A DNA stretch of 64,000 bases from UBA5399 sp964592125. Its GTDB lineage: Bacteria; Bacillota; Clostridia; Christensenellales; Christensenellaceae. Positions within the stretch are counted from its first letter, which is position 1, and the number at the start of each line of letters is the position of its first letter. The notes beneath the pieces were generated by a model. It made no database searches. It saw only the letters and a program-made list of their open reading frames with translations, and was not told the DNA's origin. The translations under genes were made by a program, and so were the position numbers. The stretch is from contig CAZQBV010000003.1 of NCBI GenBank assembly GCA_964592125.1, positions 3,669 through 67,668 on the forward strand, given 5' to 3'. Shown here one piece after another: positions 7,160-14,900 of the stretch.

Positions 7160-8395
7160 ATGAAAACAACGAAACAAACTGTGATGATGCCCCAATTTGC
7201 AGAAACATTTCAATGTGTGGGCGGTGCATGCATAGATACCTGCTGCCGTACATGGGACGTTTCTGTAGATAAAAAAACATTCCAAAAGTATTATGCTGTG
7301 GAAGATGAGGGATGGAGAGAAGAGTTTCGCAAATATGTACATCGGTGGCAAGAAAACTCGAATTATGGCAAGATTAATATGCTGGAAAATGGGCATTGTC
7401 CGTTTTGGACAGAGGATGGAAGGTGTGGCGTGCAGCTTGCCTTTGGGGAAGAGTATTTGTGCGTAACTTGCAACGTATACCCTAAACGGTATTCTCAGAC
7501 CAGTAACGAACACTATCAGATTGCCATGACACCTAGCTGCCCTGAAGTGATATATGCCGGGCTATTAAGCAAAGAGCCTATGCAGTTTGTACAGCGGGAG
7601 GCGAATTTTCCGGTGGATTTGTATGCAGCATCAAGAACGAAGATGGATGGAAATTCAGCTGAAATTTTACTTCGTGTGCGTCAATATATGATAGAACTGA
7701 TGCAAAACAGAGACTATGCAATAGAGGAACGCTTTTTTTTGCTGGGTTTTTTCCTACAGAAATTGCCACATCCATGGAGCAAGTATGCTGACACTGCCAT
7801 ATCTTCATTTAAAAGATTAATTTTAGACCCTTCCTTGATTAAGGAACAACTGAAAGAATTGCCTGTGCTGGAAGAGTTGCATTTTGAGTTGTTGGAATTA
7901 TATTTGAAACTATTGGTGGAGACAAAATCAAGAGGTGTATTTGCAGAATTGATTGGCGATGTATTCGATGGCTTTGATCCGGGAGCAAAAGAAAGCGGCA
8001 AATTTACCATGCGACAGGAAAAATATTTCGAGGTGCGCAAACAATACAAGAAAGCTGCCCCGCAATGGGAGCATGTGTTTGAAAATTATTTTGCAAATAA
8101 TATATTTTCTTTTATGCCGGAAGTGCTTTTCTATACCCATAAGGATGATGATAAAAACATATTGTGGACAGAGTATATAAAATTATGCTTGTCGTATTTG
8201 CTTTTGAACATTCATTTTTCCGGCATTTATGCTAATTTTGGTAAGCTGACGGAGCAGGACATTGTGAGAATTATTTATTTGTTTAGCAGAAGTGTGTTTG
8301 ACCATGACAAGTCATTTATTAAAACCAGCTCGCAATTTTTAGAAAAAAGCGAAAGGAATTCGCTGGCGCATTTGTATAGTATAATAAATATATGA
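7160..8395 (+). CDS. fliB: Flagellin lysine-N-methylase FliB
   Basis: Predicted 411 aa. FliB methylates surface lysines of flagellin. The family signature is visible: MMPQFAETFQCVGGACIDTCC near the N-terminus, then HCPFW, GRCGV, and LCVTCNVYPKRY, with TPSCPE downstream. These conserved cysteines belong to the cluster-binding motif of FliB proteins. Start ATG 7160 has GAGGGGGAAGAGG upstream; further in-frame upstream codons lie in the terminator hairpin. Its position straight after flagellin supports the substrate. The second half (after about residue 180) is more AT-rich and less conserved. No obvious promoter lies between terminator and start, so read-through is likely. Confidence 0.92.
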   Translation: MKTTKQTVMMPQFAETFQCVGGACIDTCCRTWDVSVDKKTFQKYYAVEDEGWREEFRKYVHRWQENSNYGKINMLENGHCPFWTEDGRCGVQLAFGEEYLCVTCNVYPKRYSQTSNEHYQIAMTPSCPEVIYAGLLSKEPMQFVQREANFPVDLYAASRTKMDGNSAEILLRVRQYMIELMQNRDYAIEERFFLLGFFLQKLPHPWSKYADTAISSFKRLILDPSLIKEQLKELPVLEELHFELLELYLKLLVETKSRGVFAELIGDVFDGFDPGAKESGKFTMRQEKYFEVRKQYKKAAPQWEHVFENYFANNIFSFMPEVLFYTHKDDDKNILWTEYIKLCLSYLLLNIHFSGIYANFGKLTEQDIVRIIYLFSRSVFDHDKSFIKTSSQFLEKSERNSLAHLYSIINI

Positions 8396-8449
8396 TTTTC
8401 TAATCGCGCATCAGTGGTTTTAAAAACGAAAGATAAGGCTGAAAGTGGA

Positions 8450-8638
8450 TTATTTTATGGTTGCAAATTTTTTGCTGTGAGTTTGAACTGCTTTTTCTAT
8501 CACATCCGTTTTGATGGTGAGATACTCCACCTTTTGAGGTAGCGACTGCAACTAGCCTACTTGCCGCACAAGCCCCATGTGCCCCTCCGCAAGTAGCTGT
8601 ATGTTGGGTCTTATCTCGTTTTTTTCGTTGTGATTCAT
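8450..8638 (-). pseudogene. Decayed fragment of the coiled-coil (LLAEGH) protein family
   Basis: On the minus strand an ATG (8636-8638) after GAGGT opens a frame reading NEIRPNIQLLAEGHMGLVRQ, then an in-frame TAG at codon 29, then PQKVEYLTIKTDVIEKAV to a TAA at 8450-8452. Before and after the TAG it aligns with the C-terminus of the protein at 4099-4791 (NELQPDMRLLAEGHMETVRR; EKTEELTTRMDAVEKVA). It therefore looks like a truncated, interrupted paralogue. The overlapping 81-codon minus-strand ORF in another frame is not the ancestral reading. Confidence 0.68.
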
Positions 8639-8782
8639 ACCTCAATTTGAAAAGCTTTTATTTAGTATACGTTATATAGGGAATGAGAGCAACAGGTTTA
8701 TTGATCTTGTGTGCCAAAAGTTGAAACTGACAATTTTGATGCACTGCATAGTATAAAAATAGGGAAGAAAAACAATTTGATG

Positions 8783-8810
8783 TTTAAAAATCAAAAAACT
8801 ATGCTATAAT
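8783..8810 (+). promoter_or_regulatory. Probable SigA promoter of cheV (extended -10)
   Basis: TGC-TATAAT (8802-8810) is an extended -10; TTTAAA (8783-8788) is a weak -35 with a 16-bp spacer. The remainder of the 8639-8892 gap shows nothing else I can identify. Confidence 0.5.
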
Positions 8811-8892
8811 ATAGTATCAGTTTGTATTTATTTGATTTGTAGGAATAATATAGTAATTGGAGCGCGAAAATAATTGAAGGCAGGGATTGTAT

Positions 8893-9828
8893 ATGAATGC
8901 TGTAAGTAGCGGAAAAAAGGAAATATTGCTGGAGACCGGCACAAATGAAATGGAAATTATGGAATTTACCATTGCGGGCAATACCTTTGGTATTAATGTG
9001 GCGAAGATTAGGGAAATAATGATGTGCGAGGCTGTGACGCCAATGCCGCACTCCCACCCCGCAGTGGAGGGTGTTTTTAAGCCACGTGATATTGTGATTA
9101 CAGTGATAGATTTGCCGGGGTATTTGGGCTTGGATGAGGGCGAATCCAAAGAAAAAGACCTGTTTATTATTTCCAATTTTAATAAGATGCACATTGCTTT
9201 TAGGGTGAATACGGTGGAAGGAATAGACCGTATTTCTTGGACGGATATAGAAAAACCGGATGCTACCATTTATGGCGGAGAAGAAGGACTGGTAACCGGC
9301 TTGGCTCAGTATGAGAACCGATTGATAACGATACTGGACTTTGAGAAAATTGTGACAGATATTGCGCCTGAAACCGGCCTGAAAATGCATGAGATATATG
9401 AACTGGGTGAGCGCGGCAGGGATGAGCACCACATTGTGATTGCGGAAGACTCCGTATTGCTGGCAAGAATGATACTGGATGCGCTGAACCAAGCGGGATA
9501 TGTGAACGTGAAGAAATTTGACAACGGCCAAGAGGCGTGGGACTATTTAGAGTCTATTCGTGATGAAGCATCTGGAAACCTGCTGGAAAAAGTGGATTTG
9601 GTGATAACAGATATAGAAATGCCGCAGATGGACGGACATCACCTTACAAAACGTATTAAATCCGACAAAATATTGAAAGACATACCGGTGATAATCTTCT
9701 CCTCTTTGGTGACACCAGAGATGCGCGTGAAAGGCGATCAAGTGGGTGCGGATGAACAGCTTTCCAAACCTGATATTGGTAAACTGGTGAGCGTGACGGA
9801 TGGCTTGGTGGGATACCAAGGCGAATAA
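8893..9828 (+). CDS. cheV: Chemotaxis protein CheV (CheW-receiver fusion)
   Basis: Predicted 311 aa. Residues about 15-165 form a CheW-type coupling domain (MEFTIAGNTFGINVAKIREIM; GVFKPRDIVITVIDL). Residues about 180-305 form a receiver domain with VIAEDSVLLARMIL and the phospho-acceptor Asp in VITDIEMPQMDG. CheV couples receptors to CheA and modulates adaptation through its own phosphorylation. Start: ATG 8893 with GGCAGGG 7 nt upstream; the TTG two codons earlier is too close to that site. It is followed 86 bp later by flgB, so it may feed into the large operon by read-through. Confidence 0.94.
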   Translation: MNAVSSGKKEILLETGTNEMEIMEFTIAGNTFGINVAKIREIMMCEAVTPMPHSHPAVEGVFKPRDIVITVIDLPGYLGLDEGESKEKDLFIISNFNKMHIAFRVNTVEGIDRISWTDIEKPDATIYGGEEGLVTGLAQYENRLITILDFEKIVTDIAPETGLKMHEIYELGERGRDEHHIVIAEDSVLLARMILDALNQAGYVNVKKFDNGQEAWDYLESIRDEASGNLLEKVDLVITDIEMPQMDGHHLTKRIKSDKILKDIPVIIFSSLVTPEMRVKGDQVGADEQLSKPDIGKLVSVTDGLVGYQGE

Positions 9829-9842
9829 GTGGGCACTTTTGC

Positions 9843-9871
9843 TTGACAAAGCAGTGGGCGAGGGGTAGGAT
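9843..9871 (+). promoter_or_regulatory. SigA-type promoter before flgB
   Basis: TTGACA (9843-9848), 17-bp spacer, TAGGAT (9866-9871), 43 nt before the flgB start. A second TTGACA at 9871-9876 has no matching -10. This is the likely main promoter of the long flagellar operon. Confidence 0.6.
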
Positions 9872-9914
9872 TGACAGTGTATGTGATTGATAGCAGTAGC
9901 GAGGTGAAGCGAAC

Positions 9915-10310
9915 TTGAAAATATTTTCTGGTTTGAATGGGCTGGAAAGCGGCCTAAATGCATCGTGGCAACGAAATGCTGTGATATTGAATAACGTGGC
10001 CAATGTTGACACACCGGGGTTCAAAGCTTCGGAAGTGGAATTTGAAAGCCTGTATAAAAATGCTTTAGAGAATGGCTCGGATGGTTTTCAGCTAAAAAGA
10101 ACACGTGCTACACATATGGTATTGGGAGATTCGGATGGAAGCTTGCAGACTGTATTTTCCCATAACACTGTGGAACGTATGGACGAAAACAATGTGAATA
10201 TAGACAAAGAGATGACGGATTACGCAAAGAATGTAATCTTTTATAATACATTGCAGCGGAAAATAAACGGGCAGCTTGGTCAATTGAGAACTGCAATAAA
10301 AGGAACCTAA
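9915..10310 (+). CDS. flgB: Flagellar basal-body rod protein FlgB
   Basis: Predicted 131 aa, normal for the family. The N-terminal rod motif is NAVILNNVANVDTPGFKASEVEFES, split by no insertion; the C-terminus is the usual helix (YAKNVIFYNTLQRKINGQ). FlgB is the first proximal rod subunit, exported without a cleaved signal. TTG start with GAGGTGA 8 nt upstream. It is 15 bp from flgC and opens the colinear operon that runs to csrA. Confidence 0.96.
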   Translation: MKIFSGLNGLESGLNASWQRNAVILNNVANVDTPGFKASEVEFESLYKNALENGSDGFQLKRTRATHMVLGDSDGSLQTVFSHNTVERMDENNVNIDKEMTDYAKNVIFYNTLQRKINGQLGQLRTAIKGT

Positions 10311-10325
10311 TTTTAGGAGGGTACT

Positions 10326-10763
10326 ATGGCATTTTTATCATCTATGGACATTAGTTCATCTGCGTTAACAGCTCAAAGGTTGCGCATGGATGTGGTATCT
10401 GAAAATGTGGCAAACATAGACACCACAAGGAACGCCGAGGGGCAACCCTATCGTAGGCGCTATGTTATTTTTCAAGAACGTTCGAACACCACTTTTTCGG
10501 ATGCGCTGAACACATCGTTAGCGGGAACTGCAGGCAGCGGTGTGCGTGTGGTGGATATTCGCGAGGATCAATCTGACTTTAAATTGCAGTATGACCCAGA
10601 CCACCCCGATGCAAACGAATTTGGGTATGTGCAAAAGCCCAATGTGGAATTGGCGCGGGAAATGGTGGATTATATGTCTGCAACAAGGTCGTATGAAGCC
10701 AATATTACTGTGCTGAATGGCACGAAGAGTATGGCAATGTCGGCACTGGAAATAGGGCGATAA
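10326..10763 (+). CDS. flgC: Flagellar basal-body rod protein FlgC
   Basis: Predicted 145 aa. Contains the rod-family N-terminus LRMDVVSENVANIDTTRNAEG and the typical C-terminal helix NVELAREMVDYMSATRSYEANITV. FlgC is a proximal rod subunit next to FlgB. ATG start is preceded by TAGGAGGG. Spacing of 25 bp to fliE supports cotranscription. Confidence 0.97.
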   Translation: MAFLSSMDISSSALTAQRLRMDVVSENVANIDTTRNAEGQPYRRRYVIFQERSNTTFSDALNTSLAGTAGSGVRVVDIREDQSDFKLQYDPDHPDANEFGYVQKPNVELAREMVDYMSATRSYEANITVLNGTKSMAMSALEIGR

Positions 10764-10788
10764 ACAAACGAAACCTTAGGGGGTAAGT

Positions 10789-11088
10789 ATGGATAAAATA
10801 TCGGGTCTTAATTTATCAATTCAAAGAAACCAATACAGCATGCTGAACCAAAACAACATAGAGAACGCTGAATCCTTTAAAGATATTCTAAGCAATTCTA
10901 TTGCAGAAGCGGACAAGCTTTATCAAGTAACAGAGGCAGATACGCAAGCGTTGCTTTCTGGTGAAGTGGATAACATTGCGCAAGTGATGGTAAACAGCAC
11001 AAAATCTGAATTGGCACTGAACATGGTGGTGCAGGTTCGCAATAAAGTAGTGGAAGCATATAATGAAATTGTAAGAATGCAGGTATAA
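10789..11088 (+). CDS. fliE: Flagellar hook-basal body complex protein FliE
   Basis: Predicted 99 aa, helical. The C-terminus (ELALNMVVQVRNKVVEAYNEIVRMQV) matches the FliE consensus that joins the MS ring to the rod. In most Clostridia fliF follows directly; here fliO follows instead after 14 bp, while fliF lies 24 kb away. Confidence 0.95.
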   Translation: MDKISGLNLSIQRNQYSMLNQNNIENAESFKDILSNSIAEADKLYQVTEADTQALLSGEVDNIAQVMVNSTKSELALNMVVQVRNKVVEAYNEIVRMQV

Positions 11089-11102
11089 CTGGAGACATTT
11101 AC

Positions 11103-11738
11103 ATGGATGAAAGTACGCTGTTGGCGCAGGATACACAGTTGTCACCGGAAGTAGTGAATGTGCAAAGTGTTATCCTGCTCATTCTTTATCTGTTGATATT
11201 TGTTGTTGCCATTTATTTTCTAACCAAATTTATTTCTAAACGCTCGTTGCAACGAGGGATGAAGAAAACAAGCACGAGCCGGAAAACTGGCTCGAAATGG
11301 TTTTCCTCCAGCAGGGTGGAACTGGGCAGTTTGGTTTCGGTAGCAGACCGAATTGTGGTGGACAAAGATAAAACAATTATGGTGGTAGAGTTTAAAGGGC
11401 AATACTACTTGATGAGTACTACAGGACAGGATATGCATCTGATAGATAAAGTGTTGATCCCGCCAGAGGATATTGAAGCGCGTAAGGAAAAAGAGGAGGC
11501 GGATGGCGAGGACAACGCCTCTTATACTGTGTCGGGAGAAGAACCTAGCTTTTTAGAGTACCTAAAACAATTGGGGAGCACTGTAAAAGTATGGTTTTAT
11601 AAGTTGTTCCATAAGGGGAAAAATGCGCCGCCGGAAGAGTTTACGGCGCGTTTGAAAGAAGAAATGGAACTGAGGGATGCCGAAAGTATTGCAAATAAAG
11701 AAGGCATTAGTGGAGAAGCGGATGCTGAAGATAAATAA
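11103..11738 (+). CDS. fliO: Flagellar biosynthetic protein FliO
   Basis: Predicted 211 aa. One membrane segment (about residues 22-41, VILLILYLLIFVVAIYFL), then a basic region and the FliO/FliZ soluble domain with SRVELGSLVSVADRIVVDKDKTIMVVEFKGQYYLM. The C-terminal 80 residues are acidic and variable. FliO helps FliP assemble into the export gate. It is directly upstream of fliP as expected. Confidence 0.9.
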   Translation: MDESTLLAQDTQLSPEVVNVQSVILLILYLLIFVVAIYFLTKFISKRSLQRGMKKTSTSRKTGSKWFSSSRVELGSLVSVADRIVVDKDKTIMVVEFKGQYYLMSTTGQDMHLIDKVLIPPEDIEARKEKEEADGEDNASYTVSGEEPSFLEYLKQLGSTVKVWFYKLFHKGKNAPPEEFTARLKEEMELRDAESIANKEGISGEADAEDK

Positions 11739-11786
11739 TCATTTTGCAAAGCAAAGTTGGATTGGGATCAGGGGGTTGTTGCCAGT

Positions 11787-12575
11787 TTGAAGAAAAAGAA
11801 ACTTCTGATTTTTACAATCGTTTTAATTGTATGCATTGTAATTATAAGCGGCTGTGCATCCAGCGCACAAACGCAGACCAGTGGGATTGGTACTACACAA
11901 TCTACAACCGGAACAGATACAGGTGCAGGCCCGCTGGGGGAACTTTTGGGTAGTCGCTCACAAAGCTTGCAACTGGTGGGTTTGCTTACTATTCTTAGTA
12001 TAGCGCCGTCTATATTAATTATGCTATCCGGCTTCACCCGGATTGTTATTGTATTGTCATTCACTAGGAATGCATTGGGCTTGCAGCAAATGCCGCCCAA
12101 CCAGGTTATTGTTGTGTTGGCATTGTTCCTAACGCTTTTTGTGATGTCGCCTGTGATTACGGAAATAAAGCAGGATGCAATTGACCCATATGTAGCGCAG
12201 GAAATAACGTTTCAAGAGGCGATAGACGTTGCAGAAGTGCCTTTGCGTAAATTTATGCTGCGGAACACATATAAAAGCGATTTGGAGATGTTCAATAGCT
12301 TCACGATGGAGCCTGCAACAAAAACGGAAGATGTGCCCATGAGTACGTTGATTCCTGCTTTTTTGACCAGTGAAATAAAACGTGCTTTCCAGATAGGGTT
12401 TTTTATCTATATTCCATTTATTGTAATGGATATGGTGGTGGCCAGTGTGCTGATGTCTATGGGTATGATGATGTTGCCGCCTATTGTAATTTCGCTGCCT
12501 TTTAAGGTGCTGTTATTTGTGCTGGTGGATGGATGGACACTTACCATGCGTACCCTTATTATGGGCTTCTACTAG
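11787..12575 (+). CDS. fliP: Flagellar export gate protein FliP
   Basis: Predicted 262 aa. The core has the FliP signatures GLLTILSIAPSILIMLSGFTRIVIVL and RNALGLQQMPPNQVI, then PAFLTSEIKRAFQIGFFIYIPF and MGMMMLPPIVISLPFK. A signal peptide (KKKKLLIFTIVLIVCIVIISG) ends in ISGC, a lipobox-like site, and is followed by a Ser/Thr/Gln-rich linker. Start: TTG 11787, reached after AGGGGG with 11-nt spacing, places the signal peptide at the N-terminus; a TTG 30 nt earlier would add ten residues before it. FliP, FliQ and FliR form the gate in the inner membrane. Confidence 0.93.
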   Translation: MKKKKLLIFTIVLIVCIVIISGCASSAQTQTSGIGTTQSTTGTDTGAGPLGELLGSRSQSLQLVGLLTILSIAPSILIMLSGFTRIVIVLSFTRNALGLQQMPPNQVIVVLALFLTLFVMSPVITEIKQDAIDPYVAQEITFQEAIDVAEVPLRKFMLRNTYKSDLEMFNSFTMEPATKTEDVPMSTLIPAFLTSEIKRAFQIGFFIYIPFIVMDMVVASVLMSMGMMMLPPIVISLPFKVLLFVLVDGWTLTMRTLIMGFY

Positions 12576-12627
12576 CTAGACGAAGTATAGTTATATTAGG
12601 TGATTTTGTAATATAAGGAGTTGATGG

Positions 12628-12900
12628 ATTATCGGACAGCAAATGGTAGTAACGATTATGCAAGACGCTATTTTGACGGTGCTGAAAGTATCGCTACCGC
12701 CAATTTTAGTGGGTCTTGTGATTGGTATTATTATATCTATTTTTCAGGCTGCATCGCAGATAAACGAGCAAACACTGACGTTTGTGCCTAAGATTGTGGG
12801 CATACTGCTTGCGATACTTATATTTGGCGGGTTTATGTTGAACAATTTAACAGAATTTACAACTCGTATGTATGAATATGCAATAACAGTGCCTACATAA
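12628..12900 (+). CDS. fliQ: Flagellar export gate protein FliQ (probable ATT start)
   Basis: Predicted 90 aa with two membrane helices and the signature IFQAASQINEQTLTFVPKI. An AAGGAG site at 12615-12620 lies 7 nt before ATT at 12628, giving MIGQQMVVTI ahead of the conserved core, the same N-terminal length as typical FliQ. The first ATG (12643) is 22 nt from that site and would shorten the protein to 85 aa. An in-frame TGA at 12622 blocks any earlier start. The start is therefore inferred to be the rare codon ATT. Confidence 0.88.
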   Translation: MIGQQMVVTIMQDAILTVLKVSLPPILVGLVIGIIISIFQAASQINEQTLTFVPKIVGILLAILIFGGFMLNNLTEFTTRMYEYAITVPT

Positions 12901-12912
12901 AAGTGAGGTAAT

Positions 12913-13701
12913 ATGGAGGATTTTATTGCTGCACTGGTGACAGACTGGGATTATTTCCTGTTGCTGTTTTTGCGGGTATCGGGTTTGATTTTTAGTTCCC
13001 CTATTTTTGGGCGTAGAAATATTCCTCAGGTAGCTAAAATAGGGTATTGTGCTTGCTTGGCGGTGTTGTTCTATATGTCTGTTCCGCATGCACAGTCTTT
13101 GAACTATAACGATGACATTTTTCTTTTTATATTATTATGCGTAAAAGAGTTGCTGTTTGGGCTGATACTGGGGTATGTGCTCAATCTTTTTTTTACCATT
13201 GCGTTCACAGCCGGGCAAATAATAGATATGCAGATGGGTTTTGGTATGGTGAATGTATTTGACGTGCAGAGCAACCTGCAGGTACCTATGACGGGTAACT
13301 TGCTGAATATTATAATGTTGTTGGTTTTTTTTGCGGTGGATGGGCATCATCGTTTGATAGAAATTATGTATACTTCTGTGCAGAAAATTCCAATAGGTAG
13401 CGTGGTATTTGACCCAGGAATTGGCTGGGTGGCGGCACAGCTGTTCATAGAATCATTTATTTTGGCCATTATTGTTGCCATGCCAATTGTGGCGGCCGGC
13501 CTTTTGGGTGAGGCCTGCTTTGGTATTTTAATGCGTGTGGTACCACAGATGAATGCTTTCTCTATAGGAATTCCCATAAAGATGATACTTGGTTTTGCGG
13601 TGCTTGCGGCAATGATGCCCGTGTACATTCCATTTACACAAACAATATTTGAAGCTATGAACCAAGGGATGGAAAGAATGTTCGCTACGTTAACAGGGTA
13701 G
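12913..13701 (+). CDS. fliR: Flagellar export gate protein FliR
   Basis: Predicted 262 aa, about six membrane helices. Signatures: RVSGLIFSSPIFGRRNIPQ near residues 21-39, and GQIIDMQMGFGMVNVFDVQ in the middle, diagnostic for FliR. It completes the FliPQR gate. It lies 12 bp from fliQ and 10 bp from flhB. Confidence 0.96.
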   Translation: MEDFIAALVTDWDYFLLLFLRVSGLIFSSPIFGRRNIPQVAKIGYCACLAVLFYMSVPHAQSLNYNDDIFLFILLCVKELLFGLILGYVLNLFFTIAFTAGQIIDMQMGFGMVNVFDVQSNLQVPMTGNLLNIIMLLVFFAVDGHHRLIEIMYTSVQKIPIGSVVFDPGIGWVAAQLFIESFILAIIVAMPIVAAGLLGEACFGILMRVVPQMNAFSIGIPIKMILGFAVLAAMMPVYIPFTQTIFEAMNQGMERMFATLTG

Positions 13702-13711
13702 GTGATGAAGC

Positions 13712-14785
13712 ATGGCCGATGATGGCGGCACCGGTGAACGCACTGAACAAGCGACTCCCAAAAAGAAAGAGGATGCTCGGGAGCGCGGTCAGGTATTAAA
13801 AAGCAATGAACTTGTGATGACGGGTTGCCTGCTCATCATGTTTGTGGCACTTAGGGCACTGATGCCTATGATTGCTGAAAATTTAATGAATTTTACAAAA
13901 ACGTACCTATCCGGACAAAAGATGACCGCAGAGGTACTGACCACACAAAGGATGATGGTGGTTGGCAACGATATGATATTGGGATTTCTTAATATTATGT
14001 TGCCCATATTGGTGGTGGCGGTATTGGCGGCAATTCTGGTAAATGTGGTGCAGGTGGGCTTTTTATTCAGCACCAAGGCAATGCAGCCCAAAATGGAACG
14101 GTTAAATGTACTGGAAGGCTTCAAACGACTGTTTTCCACTCGTGCGCTGTTTGAACTTGCAAAAGCGGTTTTAAAAGTGGTGGTAATTGGATATATTATA
14201 TACAGTCAGGTATCTTCTAACTTGGTTGTATTCCCCGCAATGATGCGAGACAATTATGTGGGGGCAATTCAAAAAATAGCGGAAATGGTTTTTGATGCGG
14301 CACTGCAAATATGTATGGTGCTGGCAATTATAGCTGCGGTGGACTATATGTACCAACGTTGGCGGTATGAAAAAGATTTGCGTATGAGCAAGTACGAAAT
14401 AAAGATGGAGATGAAAAGCCAAGAGGGTGACCCGCAAATAAAGGGTAAGATAAAGCAAAAGCAACGTGAAATGTCTATGATGCGTATGATGCAGGGCGTT
14501 CCGGATGCGGATGTGGTAATTACCAACCCAACGCATTATGCGGTTGCGCTGAAATACGATGAGAGCAAAGGTGATGCACCCATGGTGATTGCGAAGGGCA
14601 AAGAACGGGTTGCACAAAAAATAAAGGAAGTTGCCAAAGAAAATAACGTGGAAATTGTGGAAGACAGAGAGCTGGCTCGTGGAATTTATGCTTACTGTAA
14701 TATAGGAGATTTTATACCTGTAGAGATGTATCAAGCGGTAGCAGAAATTCTTGCTCAAATCTTTCGTGCAAAAAATAAGAGATAA
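13712..14785 (+). CDS. flhB: Flagellar export switch protein FlhB
   Basis: Predicted 357 aa. N-terminus GERTEQATPKKKEDARERGQ is the family signature; four membrane helices follow. The cytoplasmic domain holds the autocleavage motif NPTH at about residues 271-274 (DVVITNPTHYAVALKYDE), intact. FlhB switches export from rod/hook to filament substrates, sensing the ruler FliK. A separate C-terminal-domain homologue (FlhX) lies at 51538. Confidence 0.97.
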   Translation: MADDGGTGERTEQATPKKKEDARERGQVLKSNELVMTGCLLIMFVALRALMPMIAENLMNFTKTYLSGQKMTAEVLTTQRMMVVGNDMILGFLNIMLPILVVAVLAAILVNVVQVGFLFSTKAMQPKMERLNVLEGFKRLFSTRALFELAKAVLKVVVIGYIIYSQVSSNLVVFPAMMRDNYVGAIQKIAEMVFDAALQICMVLAIIAAVDYMYQRWRYEKDLRMSKYEIKMEMKSQEGDPQIKGKIKQKQREMSMMRMMQGVPDADVVITNPTHYAVALKYDESKGDAPMVIAKGKERVAQKIKEVAKENNVEIVEDRELARGIYAYCNIGDFIPVEMYQAVAEILAQIFRAKNKR

Positions 14786-14900
14786 TTGGTCGAATAAGTG
14801 GACTGCGAGACTTTTTTATATTAGAATAATAAGAGTGATGTTTTTTGTGGGGCTGTGTGCACATAAACATAGAGCAAAGTAGTATGATCAGGGGAACTGG

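Noticed and set aside
8521..8610. Structured RNA suggested by nested inverted repeats (CTACTTGC/GCAAGTAG)
   Set aside because: The region is better explained as remnant coding sequence of the coiled-coil family.
8400..8645. 81-codon minus-strand ORF
   Set aside because: Frame differs from the one that aligns with the LLAEGH family; likely chance reading over a pseudogene.
12621..12645. fliQ starting at ATG 12624 in another frame
   Set aside because: That frame does not encode FliQ; using it would need a frameshift.
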